A stretch of DNA of 64,000 nt, from the NCBI RefSeq assembly GCF_000814825.1, contig NZ_CP009302.1, forward strand, positions 1 through 64,000, in the 5' to 3' direction. Below are positions 1 through 10,837 of the stretch, piece by piece. Position 1 is the first letter of the stretch, and each line of letters begins with the position of its first letter. The notes beneath the pieces are model-generated. The model was given only the letters and a program-made list of their open reading frames with translations. It ran no database searches and was not told the origin of the DNA. Both the position numbers and the translations under genes were made by a program. The DNA comes from Berryella intestinalis (GTDB lineage Bacteria > Actinomycetota > Coriobacteriia > Coriobacteriales > Eggerthellaceae).

Positions 1-51
1 ACTCCAAAAAACTTCGGTGAGACGGTACGAAACGGAAAAGCAAACGAAAAC

Positions 52-933
52 ATGAACGACTTCGCAAACGATCATAGGGAAGATACCTCCGATCGGGCTG
101 TTCGAACCGGTGAATACGACTACGATTTCGTTGACGCCGTTGCGCGCATCGCGGTGTACGACAACCTCAGATCGGCTCCGCGCATGATCAAGATAAAACC
201 GGCTCCCACAAACGAGTACATAACCGATATCGCCTCCCAAACCTACACGCTTGCCCGTCAACTGGGAGGATCCATCCCCTTCAGCGTTATCCAGGAAGTG
301 TCTGAAAACTTCATACATGCCCGGTTCACCGAAGCGGTCGTGTCCATTCTCGATAACGGCAACACCATTCGATTCGCCGACCAGGGCCCGGGGATCGCCA
401 GCATCGAAAAGGCCCAACTACCTGGATTCTCATCGGCGAAGGAGCCGATGAAGAAGTACATCAGGGGTGTGGGTTCCGGCCTGCCTATCGTCAAGGAATA
501 TTTCGAGGGGGAGCACGGGACCGTCCTCATCGAGGACAACATCGGCGCGGGCGCCGTCGTGACCATCAGCCTCGCAAAGGAAGGGGAGAGCCAAGAATCT
601 CCTTTGAGAGCCGCGGTTCAGCGTGATTCCAAAGCAAGTGGAGTCACGGCAGTCGACGGACAGCGGATCCCTGACAACACTGTGAAAGAACCCTCTGTCA
701 GCATGCCGATCCTCAATGAAAAGGAAGAGCTGTTCCTGCAGCAATTCCTCGTCGAAGGACCCCTGGGCGTGACCGAGATGTCGGCCTACACCGACACCCC
801 GAACTCGTCGACCCACAAGACCATGGCCAAGCTAACGGAACTCAAATTGATAGAACAGCCTAAGGGAACGAAGAAGAGGGCGCTCACCGAATACGGCCGG
901 AGCATCGCCAAAAGGCTGCAGGAAAAGGAATAA
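52..933 (+). CDS. GHKL-type ATPase with C-terminal winged helix, upstream of dnaA
   Basis: This 293-residue protein has a histidine-kinase-like ATPase (GHKL) fold: an N-box around E82-N86, a G1 motif DQGPG at 110-114 and a G2 motif GVGSGL at 139-144. No H-box or dimerisation helix pair is visible, so it looks like a stand-alone ATPase rather than a two-component kinase. Residues about 218-293 look like a winged-helix DNA-binding domain, joined by a low-complexity linker at about 180-215. The stop codon lies 3 nt before the dnaA start, so the two genes are almost certainly co-transcribed and may be translationally coupled. No strong ribosome binding site precedes the ATG, and only 51 bases lie upstream in this window. 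The role is unknown; a regulator acting at or near the origin is an inference from position and domain content. Confidence 0.8.
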   Translation: MNDFANDHREDTSDRAVRTGEYDYDFVDAVARIAVYDNLRSAPRMIKIKPAPTNEYITDIASQTYTLARQLGGSIPFSVIQEVSENFIHARFTEAVVSILDNGNTIRFADQGPGIASIEKAQLPGFSSAKEPMKKYIRGVGSGLPIVKEYFEGEHGTVLIEDNIGAGAVVTISLAKEGESQESPLRAAVQRDSKASGVTAVDGQRIPDNTVKEPSVSMPILNEKEELFLQQFLVEGPLGVTEMSAYTDTPNSSTHKTMAKLTELKLIEQPKGTKKRALTEYGRSIAKRLQEKE

Positions 934-936
934 CTC

Positions 937-2568
937 ATGGACGGCGAACAGCTCATCTGCGAATGGGGACGGATCTGCGCGAAGGTCGTCTCGTATAGCG
1001 GCGTCGATACAGCCCAGGTGAACGCATTCTTCTCGCGCTTGCAGCCCCAGGCGATGAGCGAGGGTTTCCTCATGCTCACCGCCGACAACGAATTCATCAG
1101 GAACTGGGTGGAAACGCACTACGTCGGCCTGGTAAAACAGGCGCTGGTCGACCTGAACGGGATCGAGTACGCGGTTCTGATCGAGGTCGACCCGTCGCAG
1201 TCGAATCCTGCGGGCAACATGGCTGCGATGCCCCAGATGGCAAGCGCACCCGCGGACGCAGATCCCTCGGAGGAAGGAGCATCCGCCAACCAGGCGCCTC
1301 AGACTGCGCGCGCCGAATGCGAACCGCCCGTTCAATCCGGTTCGGGAGCGGCGGCTTCCCTGAACCCTGCAGTAATGAGCGCCCTTGAGGCGGCGCGCGA
1401 GCGCGCCATGCGCTCGGCAGCGGCGCAGATGAGCGCCGAGCGGGTCGAAACCGTCGCAGTCCCGGCTCCCGTCGAACAAACCGCGCCGAGCGCGGTGGTG
1501 GAGAAGCCCCGCAGGTCGTCTGCGTTCACCTTCGAGAACTACGTGATAGGGGATTCGAACCGCGTCGCGTATTCCATGGCGGTGTCCGTGGCCGAGAACC
1601 CCGGCGGCACGAGGATGAACCCGCTGTTCATCTACGGTCAGTCGGGCCTGGGGAAAACCCATCTCATCAGGGCGATCGAGAACTACATCGAAGCGAATAT
1701 GCCGCATCTCGAATGCGTGTACGTCGATGCGGCGTCGTTTGTGAACCAGTACATCGACGCCGGAGCCGAACACGATAGGAACAAGCAAAGCTATCGCAAC
1801 TTCCAGAACAAATACGAGCAGGCCGACGTCATGCTGCTCGACGACGTGCAACAGCTCCAGGGAAAGAAGCAGACCCTCGACCTGTTCTTCCAGATCATGA
1901 ACAACCGTATCGAAAAGGGGTACCAGGTCATCCTCTCAGCCGACCGGGCGCCTTCCAACATCGACATGGACCAGCGCTACATCAGCCGATTCAACTCCGG
2001 AGGAACGTTCGATATCCAACCGCCCGAAGTGGAGACGAAGCTGAGCATCATCCGCAACTTCATGAGGGACTACGAGGATATGAACCCCGAGTCGACGGCA
2101 TCTTTGTCCGACGAGGTCCAAAACTACATCGCCGAGAATTCCAGTTCGAACATACGCGAGCTGAAAAGCGCGGTGACGAAGGTGCTCGCGAGCATCGAGG
2201 CCTTCGAAAACGACGTCATCGGCATCGCGGATGTTCGGCGGCTTCTGGAGGATCATTTCTCCGGCGGGGCGATGAAGAAGACCACGATCGAAGACATCCA
2301 GAAAGCCTGCGAGGAATACTACCGCGTGTCCCATGCCGATCTCGTGGGTCCGAAGCGCCAACGGGACATCTCGTATGCGCGAAAGATGTGCATGTACCTT
2401 TCGCGCGAGATGCTCGACATCCCCTTCGCCCAGGTGGGCCTTGCTTTCGGGGATCGAGACCATGCGACGGTCATGTACGCGGTGAACGATGTGGAATCCC
2501 GCTTCACGAAGGAGAGGGCCGTGCAGGAAGAGGTCGAGACGATCAAGAAGATCATTAGAAACATTTGA
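937..2568 (+). CDS. dnaA: Chromosomal replication initiator DnaA
   Basis: This is the AAA+ replication initiator that binds DnaA boxes and opens oriC. The 543-residue protein has an N-terminal domain I at about 1-85, then a long low-complexity Ala/Pro/Glu-rich domain II at about 90-190, longer than in E. coli DnaA. The AAA+ core follows: Walker A GQSGLGKT near residue 234 and Walker B LLDDVQ near 305. The C-terminal domain IV carries the helix-turn-helix signature around GDRDHATVMYA, which contacts the DnaA box. A ribosome binding site (aaagga) lies at the end of the upstream ATPase gene. The gene heads the dnaA-dnaN-recF cluster. Its identity is certain from the motifs, length and neighbourhood. 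Confidence 0.98.
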   Translation: MDGEQLICEWGRICAKVVSYSGVDTAQVNAFFSRLQPQAMSEGFLMLTADNEFIRNWVETHYVGLVKQALVDLNGIEYAVLIEVDPSQSNPAGNMAAMPQMASAPADADPSEEGASANQAPQTARAECEPPVQSGSGAAASLNPAVMSALEAARERAMRSAAAQMSAERVETVAVPAPVEQTAPSAVVEKPRRSSAFTFENYVIGDSNRVAYSMAVSVAENPGGTRMNPLFIYGQSGLGKTHLIRAIENYIEANMPHLECVYVDAASFVNQYIDAGAEHDRNKQSYRNFQNKYEQADVMLLDDVQQLQGKKQTLDLFFQIMNNRIEKGYQVILSADRAPSNIDMDQRYISRFNSGGTFDIQPPEVETKLSIIRNFMRDYEDMNPESTASLSDEVQNYIAENSSSNIRELKSAVTKVLASIEAFENDVIGIADVRRLLEDHFSGGAMKKTTIEDIQKACEEYYRVSHADLVGPKRQRDISYARKMCMYLSREMLDIPFAQVGLAFGDRDHATVMYAVNDVESRFTKERAVQEEVETIKKIIRNI

Positions 2569-2897
2569 TCTTGAAAACAAGGGCGAAAGACGCGTGAAAT
2601 TCGGTGGGAAAACGGAGTTTTCTGGGGAGAAATAACAAAAGCAATAAAACAAGTTGAAAAGCCTCTGCGGTTGCCAACGCTTTCTCGATACGGCGATTCT
2701 CCCTATTATCTGGAATAACGGAAGCTATCAACAATTCGACATCCCTTATTACTACAACGACTTTGATTTATAAAAAATAAAATGGAAACAGAGAACAGAC
2801 CCGGCGCGGGCCGAAGAAACCGTGACGGCTTCTTCGCGTCGATGGTCGTATAATCATCTATCCAGAAACATCGATGCACACAGCAGGGGAGAGCGCT
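2569..2897 (+). other. dnaA-dnaN intergenic region, possible origin or unwinding element
   Basis: This 329-base non-coding gap is notably AT-rich at about 2735-2785, in contrast to the GC-rich surroundings, and could serve as a DNA unwinding element. I searched both strands by eye for the DnaA box TTATCCACA and found no exact copy. The nearest sequences are two-mismatch candidates near 2862 and 2875. A TATAAT hexamer at 2849-2854 is a plausible -10 element for dnaN. The origin may lie here with diverged boxes, or to the left of position 1. Confidence 0.4.
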
Positions 2898-3995
2898 ATG
2901 AAATTCTCGATCAATCAAACAGAGCTCAGCAACGCTCTCGCGATCGTCCAAAAAGGCGTTTCCACGCGCTCCACGCTTCCCATTCTGGCGGGCATATACC
3001 TCGAAGCCCATCACGACAGCATCGTGTTCCAAACGACCGACCTCGACCTTTCGATCCAGTTCACCTCAACGGCCCTTGTCGAGGAAGCCGGGTCGGCGGT
3101 TCTTCCGGGAAAGCTGCTCGTCGATATCGTGAAGAGCCTTCCCGATGCTGCGGTGCATGTATCGACGGATGGTGAAACAGCTACTATCACCTGCGATAAC
3201 TCGTCTTTCTCCATCAAAGGCCTGAGCGCTCAGGATTGGCCGGGTTTCCCCTTCGTCAAAACCGACCAGCAGATCAGCATCCCCTTCGAAACCTTCTCGT
3301 CCATGGCTAAAAAGGTTTCGAACGTGGTTTCCCGCGACGACAGCCGCCCCATCCTCACCGGGGTCCTCATCACCCTCGAGGACGGCGCCCTGAAGATGGT
3401 AGCTACCGATTCCTACCGTCTTTCGGTCACCCAGAAGGCATCGGATATGGGAGAAGGGGAGTTTTCTGCGGTTATCTCGGGTGCGTTCGTGGCCGAGCTC
3501 GCGGCGCTACCCAAATCGGGGGACGACATTTCCATCGCCCTGGCGGAAAACCAGATCGTCGTCTCGTATCGCGGAACCTCGTTCGTCAACAGGCGAATCG
3601 AAGGGAAATATCCCAATTACAAGCAGCTTCTACCTTCGTCGCACGCAACGCGCGCCGTGGTCGATACCGCTGCTTTGGCCGCGGCTGTCAAAAGGGCCGC
3701 GCTCTTGGGTTCCTCGGGCTCGTCGGTGCGCTTCAGTGTGAGTCCCGAAGCGCAGATCATCACCATCTCCTCGGTGAGACAGGATGTCGGATCGACCCAG
3801 GAGATCGTTCCCGCGCAGGTCGAAGGCGATCCCTGTGAGATCGCCTTCAACAGCTCCTACGTCGGGGAAGGACTCAATTCGGCTCCGAGCGATACCATCG
3901 CGCTCGAGCTGCAGGGATCGATGAAGCCGGGCATTTTCAAAGATACCCGTTCCGAGGACTATCTGTACCTGGTCATGCCCGTGCGCTTATCGTAG
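2898..3995 (+). CDS. dnaN: DNA polymerase III beta sliding clamp
   Basis: This is the ring-shaped processivity clamp of the replicative polymerase. I start it at ATG 2898 (MKFSINQTELSNAL), which has a gggagag ribosome binding site 8 nt upstream; an in-frame ATG at 2874 would add eight residues with no homology to the family. The resulting 365 residues match the usual clamp length, with three topologically similar domains and the typical ending in VMPVRLS. The gene lies 329 nt after dnaA and 6 nt before recF, suggesting a dnaN-recF-DUF721 transcript. Confidence 0.97.
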   Translation: MKFSINQTELSNALAIVQKGVSTRSTLPILAGIYLEAHHDSIVFQTTDLDLSIQFTSTALVEEAGSAVLPGKLLVDIVKSLPDAAVHVSTDGETATITCDNSSFSIKGLSAQDWPGFPFVKTDQQISIPFETFSSMAKKVSNVVSRDDSRPILTGVLITLEDGALKMVATDSYRLSVTQKASDMGEGEFSAVISGAFVAELAALPKSGDDISIALAENQIVVSYRGTSFVNRRIEGKYPNYKQLLPSSHATRAVVDTAALAAAVKRAALLGSSGSSVRFSVSPEAQIITISSVRQDVGSTQEIVPAQVEGDPCEIAFNSSYVGEGLNSAPSDTIALELQGSMKPGIFKDTRSEDYLYLVMPVRLS

Positions 3996-4001
3996 CCCGG
4001 C

Positions 4002-5153
4002 ATGTCTCTCAAGATAGCGAATATATCCCTGTCCGATTTCAGAAGCTGGCATCGGCTGGAACTGGGTTTCGATTCCGACTTGATCCTGATCGTCGGGCGC
4101 AATGCGACGGGGAAGACCAACATCCTCGAGGCGATCCAGATGATGACGTCGTTGGTGTCGTTCAAGCATCCCACGCTTTCCCAGCTCATCGGCCGCGATG
4201 CATCCTCGGCATCGGTTCGGGCGACAGCGGTGGGGGATTCCCGATCGCTCGATATGAGGCTCGATCTGAAACCCGGCCAACGGGCTTATTTCTTGAACGG
4301 CAAGAAGAAATCCCCTTCCGACATGCGGGGTTTGGTTCCTTCGGTGTGCTTCGCCCCTGATCACCTGGAGTTTTCGAAGGGTTCTTCCCAAGTGAAGAGG
4401 GCGGCCCTCGATGATTTGGGCAGCCAAATATCCCAAAGCTATCAAAACGTGAAACGGGATTATGACAAGCTTATCCAGAATAAGAACCGCCTGTTGAAAG
4501 AAGAGTCGTTCTCATCCTCGCTCCTGGACAGCATCGACGAGATGCTGGTGAACTGCGGAGCTCAGCTCATGTTCTACCGCATTAACCTTTTTTCGAATCT
4601 TATGAGGTATGCGCAGGTAAATTACGAGCGGATATCGGATGGCCGCGAGGTGCTGGCGGCAACGTACCGCTATTCGTGGGATAGATCGGGAGATTCTGCC
4701 GTAGCGCGGGAATACCCGGTATCGATTGGGGATGCCGACATTTCGCGTAACGAACTGCGCGAAATGATGGCCGCCCGCTTGTCGAGCACCCGTCAGTCCG
4801 AAATACAGAGGAAAAGAAGCCTGATCGGCCCGCATGCCGATGAGATCCGCCTTTTCCTCGACGGGAGCGATGTTTCGGACTTCGCATCCCAGGGTCAGCA
4901 GCGAAGCGTCGTCCTTGCTTGGAAGATAGCCGAGGTCGACCAGATGGAAGCGACGTTCGGCAACCAGCCCCTGCTGCTGCTCGACGACGTTATGAGCGAA
5001 CTCGACGGTCCCCGCCGGCGTGCTTTGCTTGAGTTCGTCGACCGCGGGCTTCAAATATTCATCACGGCGACGCAGCGCGATTATTTCGATCCGGAACTGC
5101 TGGGTAAAGCTACGGTGATAGAACTTCCCATCGGAGGGGAGACCGCCCAATGA
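4002..5153 (+). CDS. recF: DNA replication and repair protein RecF
   Basis: RecF is an SMC-like ATPase that acts at gapped DNA in recombinational repair and helps load RecA. The 383-residue protein has a Walker A GRNATGKT at about 32-39, an ABC-type signature around SQGQQRS near residue 298 and a Walker B LLLLDDVMSELD near 325. The start is 6 nt after dnaN. The last four bases overlap the next gene's ATG (ATGA), indicating translational coupling. Confidence 0.95.
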   Translation: MSLKIANISLSDFRSWHRLELGFDSDLILIVGRNATGKTNILEAIQMMTSLVSFKHPTLSQLIGRDASSASVRATAVGDSRSLDMRLDLKPGQRAYFLNGKKKSPSDMRGLVPSVCFAPDHLEFSKGSSQVKRAALDDLGSQISQSYQNVKRDYDKLIQNKNRLLKEESFSSSLLDSIDEMLVNCGAQLMFYRINLFSNLMRYAQVNYERISDGREVLAATYRYSWDRSGDSAVAREYPVSIGDADISRNELREMMAARLSSTRQSEIQRKRSLIGPHADEIRLFLDGSDVSDFASQGQQRSVVLAWKIAEVDQMEATFGNQPLLLLDDVMSELDGPRRRALLEFVDRGLQIFITATQRDYFDPELLGKATVIELPIGGETAQ

Positions 5154-5677
5154 GAAAGTTTTCATCAGAGCTGACAGCCGCGATCGCTTCGTTTGGGCAA
5201 GACCGCTCTCAAGCGCGCCTCCAAGCGCGGGTCGCCCAGGTGCAGACGCGTTTCAAGGGTGTGGTCGAGAGGGTCTACCCAGATGCGGCGGATCTCATCC
5301 TTCAACACGTCAATGCCGTGTACATAACGCGGGAGGGATCCGAGAAGAAATTCAGCGTCTACGTCGATGAGAGCATATTCGCCGCCGAGCTGAATGCGCA
5401 GCGGGAAATGATGAAACTCATGTTCTTCAAGATGTACGGGGAGGATCTTTCGGTTTTCGATATCCATGTTTCACGTGGAACACAGCGCTACAGGCATCCG
5501 TTCTCCCAGATCGAAGGCGGGGAAAAGCAAACCTGCCGCAGAAGGGACCTTTCTTCGGAAGAGCGCGCGGCTATCGAGGACAGGATTTCGGAAGTGCGGA
5601 ACGATAAAGTGCGTTCGGCTCTTGGAAAAGCTATGGTTGCCGATTTTTCTACAAAAATGGGAAAAACTTCCAACTGA
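5150..5677 (+). CDS. DUF721 / DciA-like protein
   Basis: This 175-residue protein overlaps recF by four bases. Position and length match the DUF721 family found between recF and gyrB in Actinomycetota. Members related to DciA are implicated in loading or operating the replicative helicase DnaB in bacteria that lack DnaC. The conserved part is an N-terminal region at about 20-110 with alternating hydrophobic strands; the C-terminal tail is charged. A parS-like site (5467-5482) lies inside the coding sequence and uses the codons for HVSRGT. The assignment rests mostly on synteny and size, so the helicase-loading role is inferred. Confidence 0.75.
   Translation: MRKFSSELTAAIASFGQDRSQARLQARVAQVQTRFKGVVERVYPDAADLILQHVNAVYITREGSEKKFSVYVDESIFAAELNAQREMMKLMFFKMYGEDLSVFDIHVSRGTQRYRHPFSQIEGGEKQTCRRRDLSSEERAAIEDRISEVRNDKVRSALGKAMVADFSTKMGKTSN
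5467..5482. promoter_or_regulatory. parS-like chromosome partition site
   Basis: The sequence TGTTTCACGTGGAACA reads TGTTCCACGTGAAACA on the other strand, which fits the bacterial parS consensus TGTTNCACGTGAAACA at every position. ParB binds such sites near the origin to nucleate the partition complex. The site is inside the DUF721 gene, about 4.5 kb from dnaA, where origin-proximal parS sites are expected. Confidence 0.85.
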
Positions 5678-5784
5678 GTTCCAACCAAGGTCTTACAACG
5701 CGTTTTAAGGCGTGTAGACCCTATTTAGAACCAACTAATCGTCCCTCAATAATGATATATTAGGGAGCGAGTATGTTGGGTTGA

Positions 5785-7839
<2,055 letters not shown>

Positions 7840-7851
7840 GGAGCTTTTCAC

Positions 7852-9474
7852 ATGAGCGAAGAATTCAACAACGACGCGGACGAGCGCGACGGCGCTTCGG
7901 ATGCCTCTGATCTCGAGATCGGCGGCCAGCCTGTTCCCGCCGGCGCGCTGAATGCGGAAATCGACGAGGAAACGGGTCTCGAGCGCCCGCATGGGGAAGT
8001 GATCGAAGGCGCGAACGGAGGGGAAGGCACCATCGTTCGCAGCGCTTATCTGGGCAAAGAAATGCAGACCTCGTTCCTGGAATACTCCATGAGCGTTATC
8101 GTCTCGCGCGCTCTGCCCGATGTGCGCGACGGTCTGAAGCCGGTTCATCGCCGCATCCTCTATGCCATGAACGAATCGGGTTACACGCCCAGCCGCCCGC
8201 ATATGAAGTCGGCCCGTACCGTTGGCGACGTTATCGGAAAATACCATCCCCATGGTGATTCGGCCGTTTACGACACCATGGTGCGCCTGGCCCAGCCGTT
8301 CTCGATGCGCGTGCCCTTGGTTGACGGCCACGGGAACTTCGGCTCGATCGACGGCGATTCTGCGGCGGCTATGCGTTACACCGAAGCCCGCCTGGACAAG
8401 GCCGCCATGGAACTGCTGCGCGACCTGGACAAGGAAACGGTCGATTTCCAACCGAACTACGACGAGAGCCTGGAAGAGCCGAAGGTTATCCCCGCGCGCT
8501 TCCCGAACCTCCTGGTAAACGGCTCGGCGGGCATTGCGGTCGGTATGGCCACGAACATCCCTCCCCACAACTTGGGCGAGGCGATCGATGCCACCTGCAT
8601 GATGATCGACAACCCCGACGTCACGGTCGACGAGCTCATGAAGGTCATGCCCGGCCCCGATTTCCCCACCGGTGCGACCATCATGGGGTCGAAGGGTATC
8701 CGCGACGCCTACGAAACGGGCCGTGGATCGCTGTCGATCCGTGCTAAATGCCAGATCAAAGAGACGAAGCAGGGCCGAAGCCAGCTCGTCATCAAGGAGA
8801 TCCCCTATCAGGTGAACCGCCAGCGCCTGCTGGAGAAGCTGGGCGAGCTGGTAAGGGACAAGAAGCTTCCCGAGATCAGCAACATCCACGACGGCGCCGA
8901 CCGACACGGCATCGACATCATCATCGACCTGAAACAGAACGCCATTCCCGAGGTGGTGCTGAACAAGCTGTACAAGCACACTCAGCTCCAGGTCGGCTTC
9001 GGTGTGATCATGCTCGCGCTGGTCGACGGCGTTCCCCGCGTGCTCTCCCTCAAAGAGGTCCTTCACCACTACATCGCCCACCAGGAAGACGTCATCACGC
9101 GGCGCACCCGCTACGAGCTTGCCAAGGCCGAAGAGCGCGCGCATATCCTGGAGGGGTACCTCATCGCGCTCGATAACATCGACGAGGTCATCGCCATCAT
9201 CCGCTCGTCTCAGACCGATTCCGAGGCAAGCTCCCGCTTGATGGAGCGATTCGCGCTGAGCGACAAGCAGGCAGAAGCCATCCTCCAGATGCGCCTGCGC
9301 CGTCTGACGGGCATGGAGCGCGCGAAACTCGAGGAGGAGCTGGCCGAACTGCGCGAGCGCATCGAGTACTTCAAGCGCGTCCTGTCCGACAACACGCTTT
9401 TGCGCGGCATCATCAAAGAGGAGATGCAGGAAATCAAATCAAAGAGCGTTTCGGCACCCCGCGCCGCACGCTGA
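7852..9474 (+). CDS. gyrA: DNA gyrase subunit A, N-terminal part (frame-disrupted)
   Basis: This frame encodes the breakage-reunion domain of GyrA: catalytic tyrosine Y176 in AAMRYTEAR, and quinolone-determining positions S137 (Ser83 equivalent) and D141 (Asp87 equivalent), both in the susceptible state. About 60 acidic residues precede the conserved start, longer than the typical GyrA N-terminus. The conserved protein runs to EEMQEIK and is then lost: the frame reads 12 unrelated residues and stops at 9474. The expected continuation [15 protein letters not shown] is found in another frame from 9441. A 5-bp tandem duplication at 9433-9442 explains the shift exactly; without it the gene would be one 891-residue protein spanning 7852-10532. 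As read, this fragment lacks the C-terminal DNA-wrapping domain. A sequencing or assembly error is possible because gyrA is essential. Confidence 0.93.
   Translation: MSEEFNNDADERDGASDASDLEIGGQPVPAGALNAEIDEETGLERPHGEVIEGANGGEGTIVRSAYLGKEMQTSFLEYSMSVIVSRALPDVRDGLKPVHRRILYAMNESGYTPSRPHMKSARTVGDVIGKYHPHGDSAVYDTMVRLAQPFSMRVPLVDGHGNFGSIDGDSAAAMRYTEARLDKAAMELLRDLDKETVDFQPNYDESLEEPKVIPARFPNLLVNGSAGIAVGMATNIPPHNLGEAIDATCMMIDNPDVTVDELMKVMPGPDFPTGATIMGSKGIRDAYETGRGSLSIRAKCQIKETKQGRSQLVIKEIPYQVNRQRLLEKLGELVRDKKLPEISNIHDGADRHGIDIIIDLKQNAIPEVVLNKLYKHTQLQVGFGVIMLALVDGVPRVLSLKEVLHHYIAHQEDVITRRTRYELAKAEERAHILEGYLIALDNIDEVIAIIRSSQTDSEASSRLMERFALSDKQAEAILQMRLRRLTGMERAKLEEELAELRERIEYFKRVLSDNTLLRGIIKEEMQEIKSKSVSAPRAAR
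9433..9442 (+). repeat. 5-bp tandem duplication (ATCAA x2) disrupting gyrA
   Basis: ATCAA occurs twice head-to-tail. Deleting either copy restores GAA ATC AAA GAG CGT TTC (EIKERF), the expected GyrA sequence, and joins the two reading frames. The arrangement is typical of a slipped-strand insertion or of an assembly or read error. Confidence 0.9.
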
Positions 9475-9527
9475 TCGGCGGGGAGGCCAAAGACATCAAC
9501 GTCGAGGACCTCATCGCTGACGAGAAC

Positions 9528-10532
9528 ATGGTCGTTACGGTGACGAAGGCCGGCTACATCAAGCGCCTCCCCGTCGCAACGTACCGTTCCCAGAAACGCG
9601 GCGGCAAGGGTACCCAGGCCGTGAACCTCAAGGACAACGATTACGTCGATCATATCTTCGTCGCATCGACCCATTCCTACATGCTGTTCTTCTCGTCGAA
9701 GGGCAAGGTGTACCGCCTGAAGGTGTACGAGCTTCCCGAGGCGTCGCGCCATGCGCGCGGAACCGCCATCGTGAACCTCTTGCCTCTCGAGAAGGGCGAG
9801 GTTATCTCGGCGGTTATCGCCACCAAGGACTTCCCGGAGGACGAGTACCTGATGTTCGCCACGTCGCAGGGTATGGTGAAGAAGACCTCCATGGCGCTTT
9901 ACGACCGCACCCGCAAAGACGGCCTAATCGCCATCAACCTCAAGGATAACGATACCCTCATCGCGGTGAAACGCGTTTCCGAAGGCGACAAGGTCCTTAT
10001 GGCCAGCACCGCCGGCAAAGCCATCAAATGGGACGAATCCGAAGCCCGTCCGATGGGTCGGGACACCATGGGCGTGCGCGGCATCACGCTTTCCGCGGGC
10101 GCGACCGCGCTTGGCCTGGAGATCGCCCATGATGACGCCTGCCTCCTGGTTCTTACCGAGCGCGGTTACGGCAAGCGCACCGAGGTTTCCGAATACCCTG
10201 ACCAGCACCGTGGCGGCCAGGGTGTGTTCACCATCAACATGACGGCTAAGAAGGGCCTGCTCATCGATACGAAGATCGTCGACGAGGACGACGAGGTCAT
10301 GATCATGTCCGAGGAGGGCGTGGTCGTGCGCACGGCGGTGTCGGGCATTACGATGCAGGGCCGCTCCACCCAGGGCGTGCGCATCATGAACGTTGCCGAC
10401 GACGATCGCGTTTCGGCTGTGGCGGTGACGAAGAAGGGCAAGAAGAGCCGCAAGAAAGAAAACGAGGCCGACGAAGTCGATATAGACGATTTCGACGACG
10501 AGGCCTCCGATCAGGATGGCGCCGAGGAGTAG
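9528..10532 (+). CDS. gyrA: DNA gyrase subunit A, C-terminal beta-pinwheel part (frame-disrupted)
   Basis: This frame encodes the GyrA C-terminal domain that wraps DNA. It contains the GyrA box QKRGGKG near the start and repeated blades such as YGKRTEVSEYP. The recognisable frame extends upstream of the ATG to about 9441, before any usable start codon. If it is translated separately it would begin at ATG 9528; the only nearby ribosome-binding-like sequence (ggggagg, about 9480) is roughly 40 nt away, which is too far. The protein ends in an acidic tail (DEVDIDDFDDEASDQDGAEE). The most likely explanation is one gyrA gene broken by the upstream 5-bp duplication. Confidence 0.92.
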   Translation: MVVTVTKAGYIKRLPVATYRSQKRGGKGTQAVNLKDNDYVDHIFVASTHSYMLFFSSKGKVYRLKVYELPEASRHARGTAIVNLLPLEKGEVISAVIATKDFPEDEYLMFATSQGMVKKTSMALYDRTRKDGLIAINLKDNDTLIAVKRVSEGDKVLMASTAGKAIKWDESEARPMGRDTMGVRGITLSAGATALGLEIAHDDACLLVLTERGYGKRTEVSEYPDQHRGGQGVFTINMTAKKGLLIDTKIVDEDDEVMIMSEEGVVVRTAVSGITMQGRSTQGVRIMNVADDDRVSAVAVTKKGKKSRKKENEADEVDIDDFDDEASDQDGAEE

Positions 10533-10548
10533 GTTTTCCCGTCTCATC

Positions 10549-10562
10549 GTTTCACGTGAAAC
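10549..10562. promoter_or_regulatory. parS-like chromosome partition site (perfect palindrome)
   Basis: GTTTCACGTGAAAC is the perfect 14-bp core palindrome of bacterial parS. It lies between the gyrA stop and its terminator, about 5 kb from the first site, which supports a real cluster of ParB-binding sites. Confidence 0.88.
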
Positions 10563-10595
10563 CTCCCTGCTGCGGTATGCGGCAGGGAGGTTTTC
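10562..10595 (+). terminator. Rho-independent terminator after gyrA
   Basis: A 9-bp stem CCTCCCTGC (10562-10570) pairs with GCAGGGAGG (10582-10590) and is followed by TTTTC. The stem begins where the parS palindrome ends. Confidence 0.85.
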
Positions 10596-10640
10596 TTTCG
10601 GTCTCCGGTAAGGAAAAAAAGAAAATGTCGAAGTTTTCGC

Positions 10641-10670
10641 TTGACCTTTCGGAGATATTTGACGTAAGGT
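10641..10670 (+). promoter_or_regulatory. Candidate promoter for tRNA-Ile
   Basis: TTGACC at 10641-10646 and TAAGGT at 10665-10670 are separated by 18 nt and lie 19 nt upstream of the tRNA-Ile gene. The -35 element is good and the -10 is weak. Confidence 0.5.
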
Positions 10671-10688
10671 GTTCAAGCACTTTTGCAA

Positions 10689-10765
<77 letters not shown>

Positions 10766-10777
10766 CTTACTTTGCGA

Positions 10778-10819
10778 TAAACGCTCCACCGTGAGCCGAG
10801 TTTGCCGGTGGAGCGTTTA
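10778..10819 (+). terminator. Perfect 14-bp hairpin between tRNA-Ile and tRNA-Ala
   Basis: TAAACGCTCCACCG (10778-10791) pairs perfectly with CGGTGGAGCGTTTA (10806-10819) across a 14-nt loop. Only a short T-containing tract follows, so it may be a weak terminator or an RNA-processing element between the two tRNAs. Confidence 0.55.
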
Positions 10820-10837
10820 TTACAAGAGTGCTTCTTC

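Noticed and set aside
9430-9450. Programmed -1 frameshift in gyrA
   Set aside because: No X XXY YYZ slippery heptamer or downstream stimulatory hairpin is visible; a 5-bp tandem duplication explains the shift exactly.
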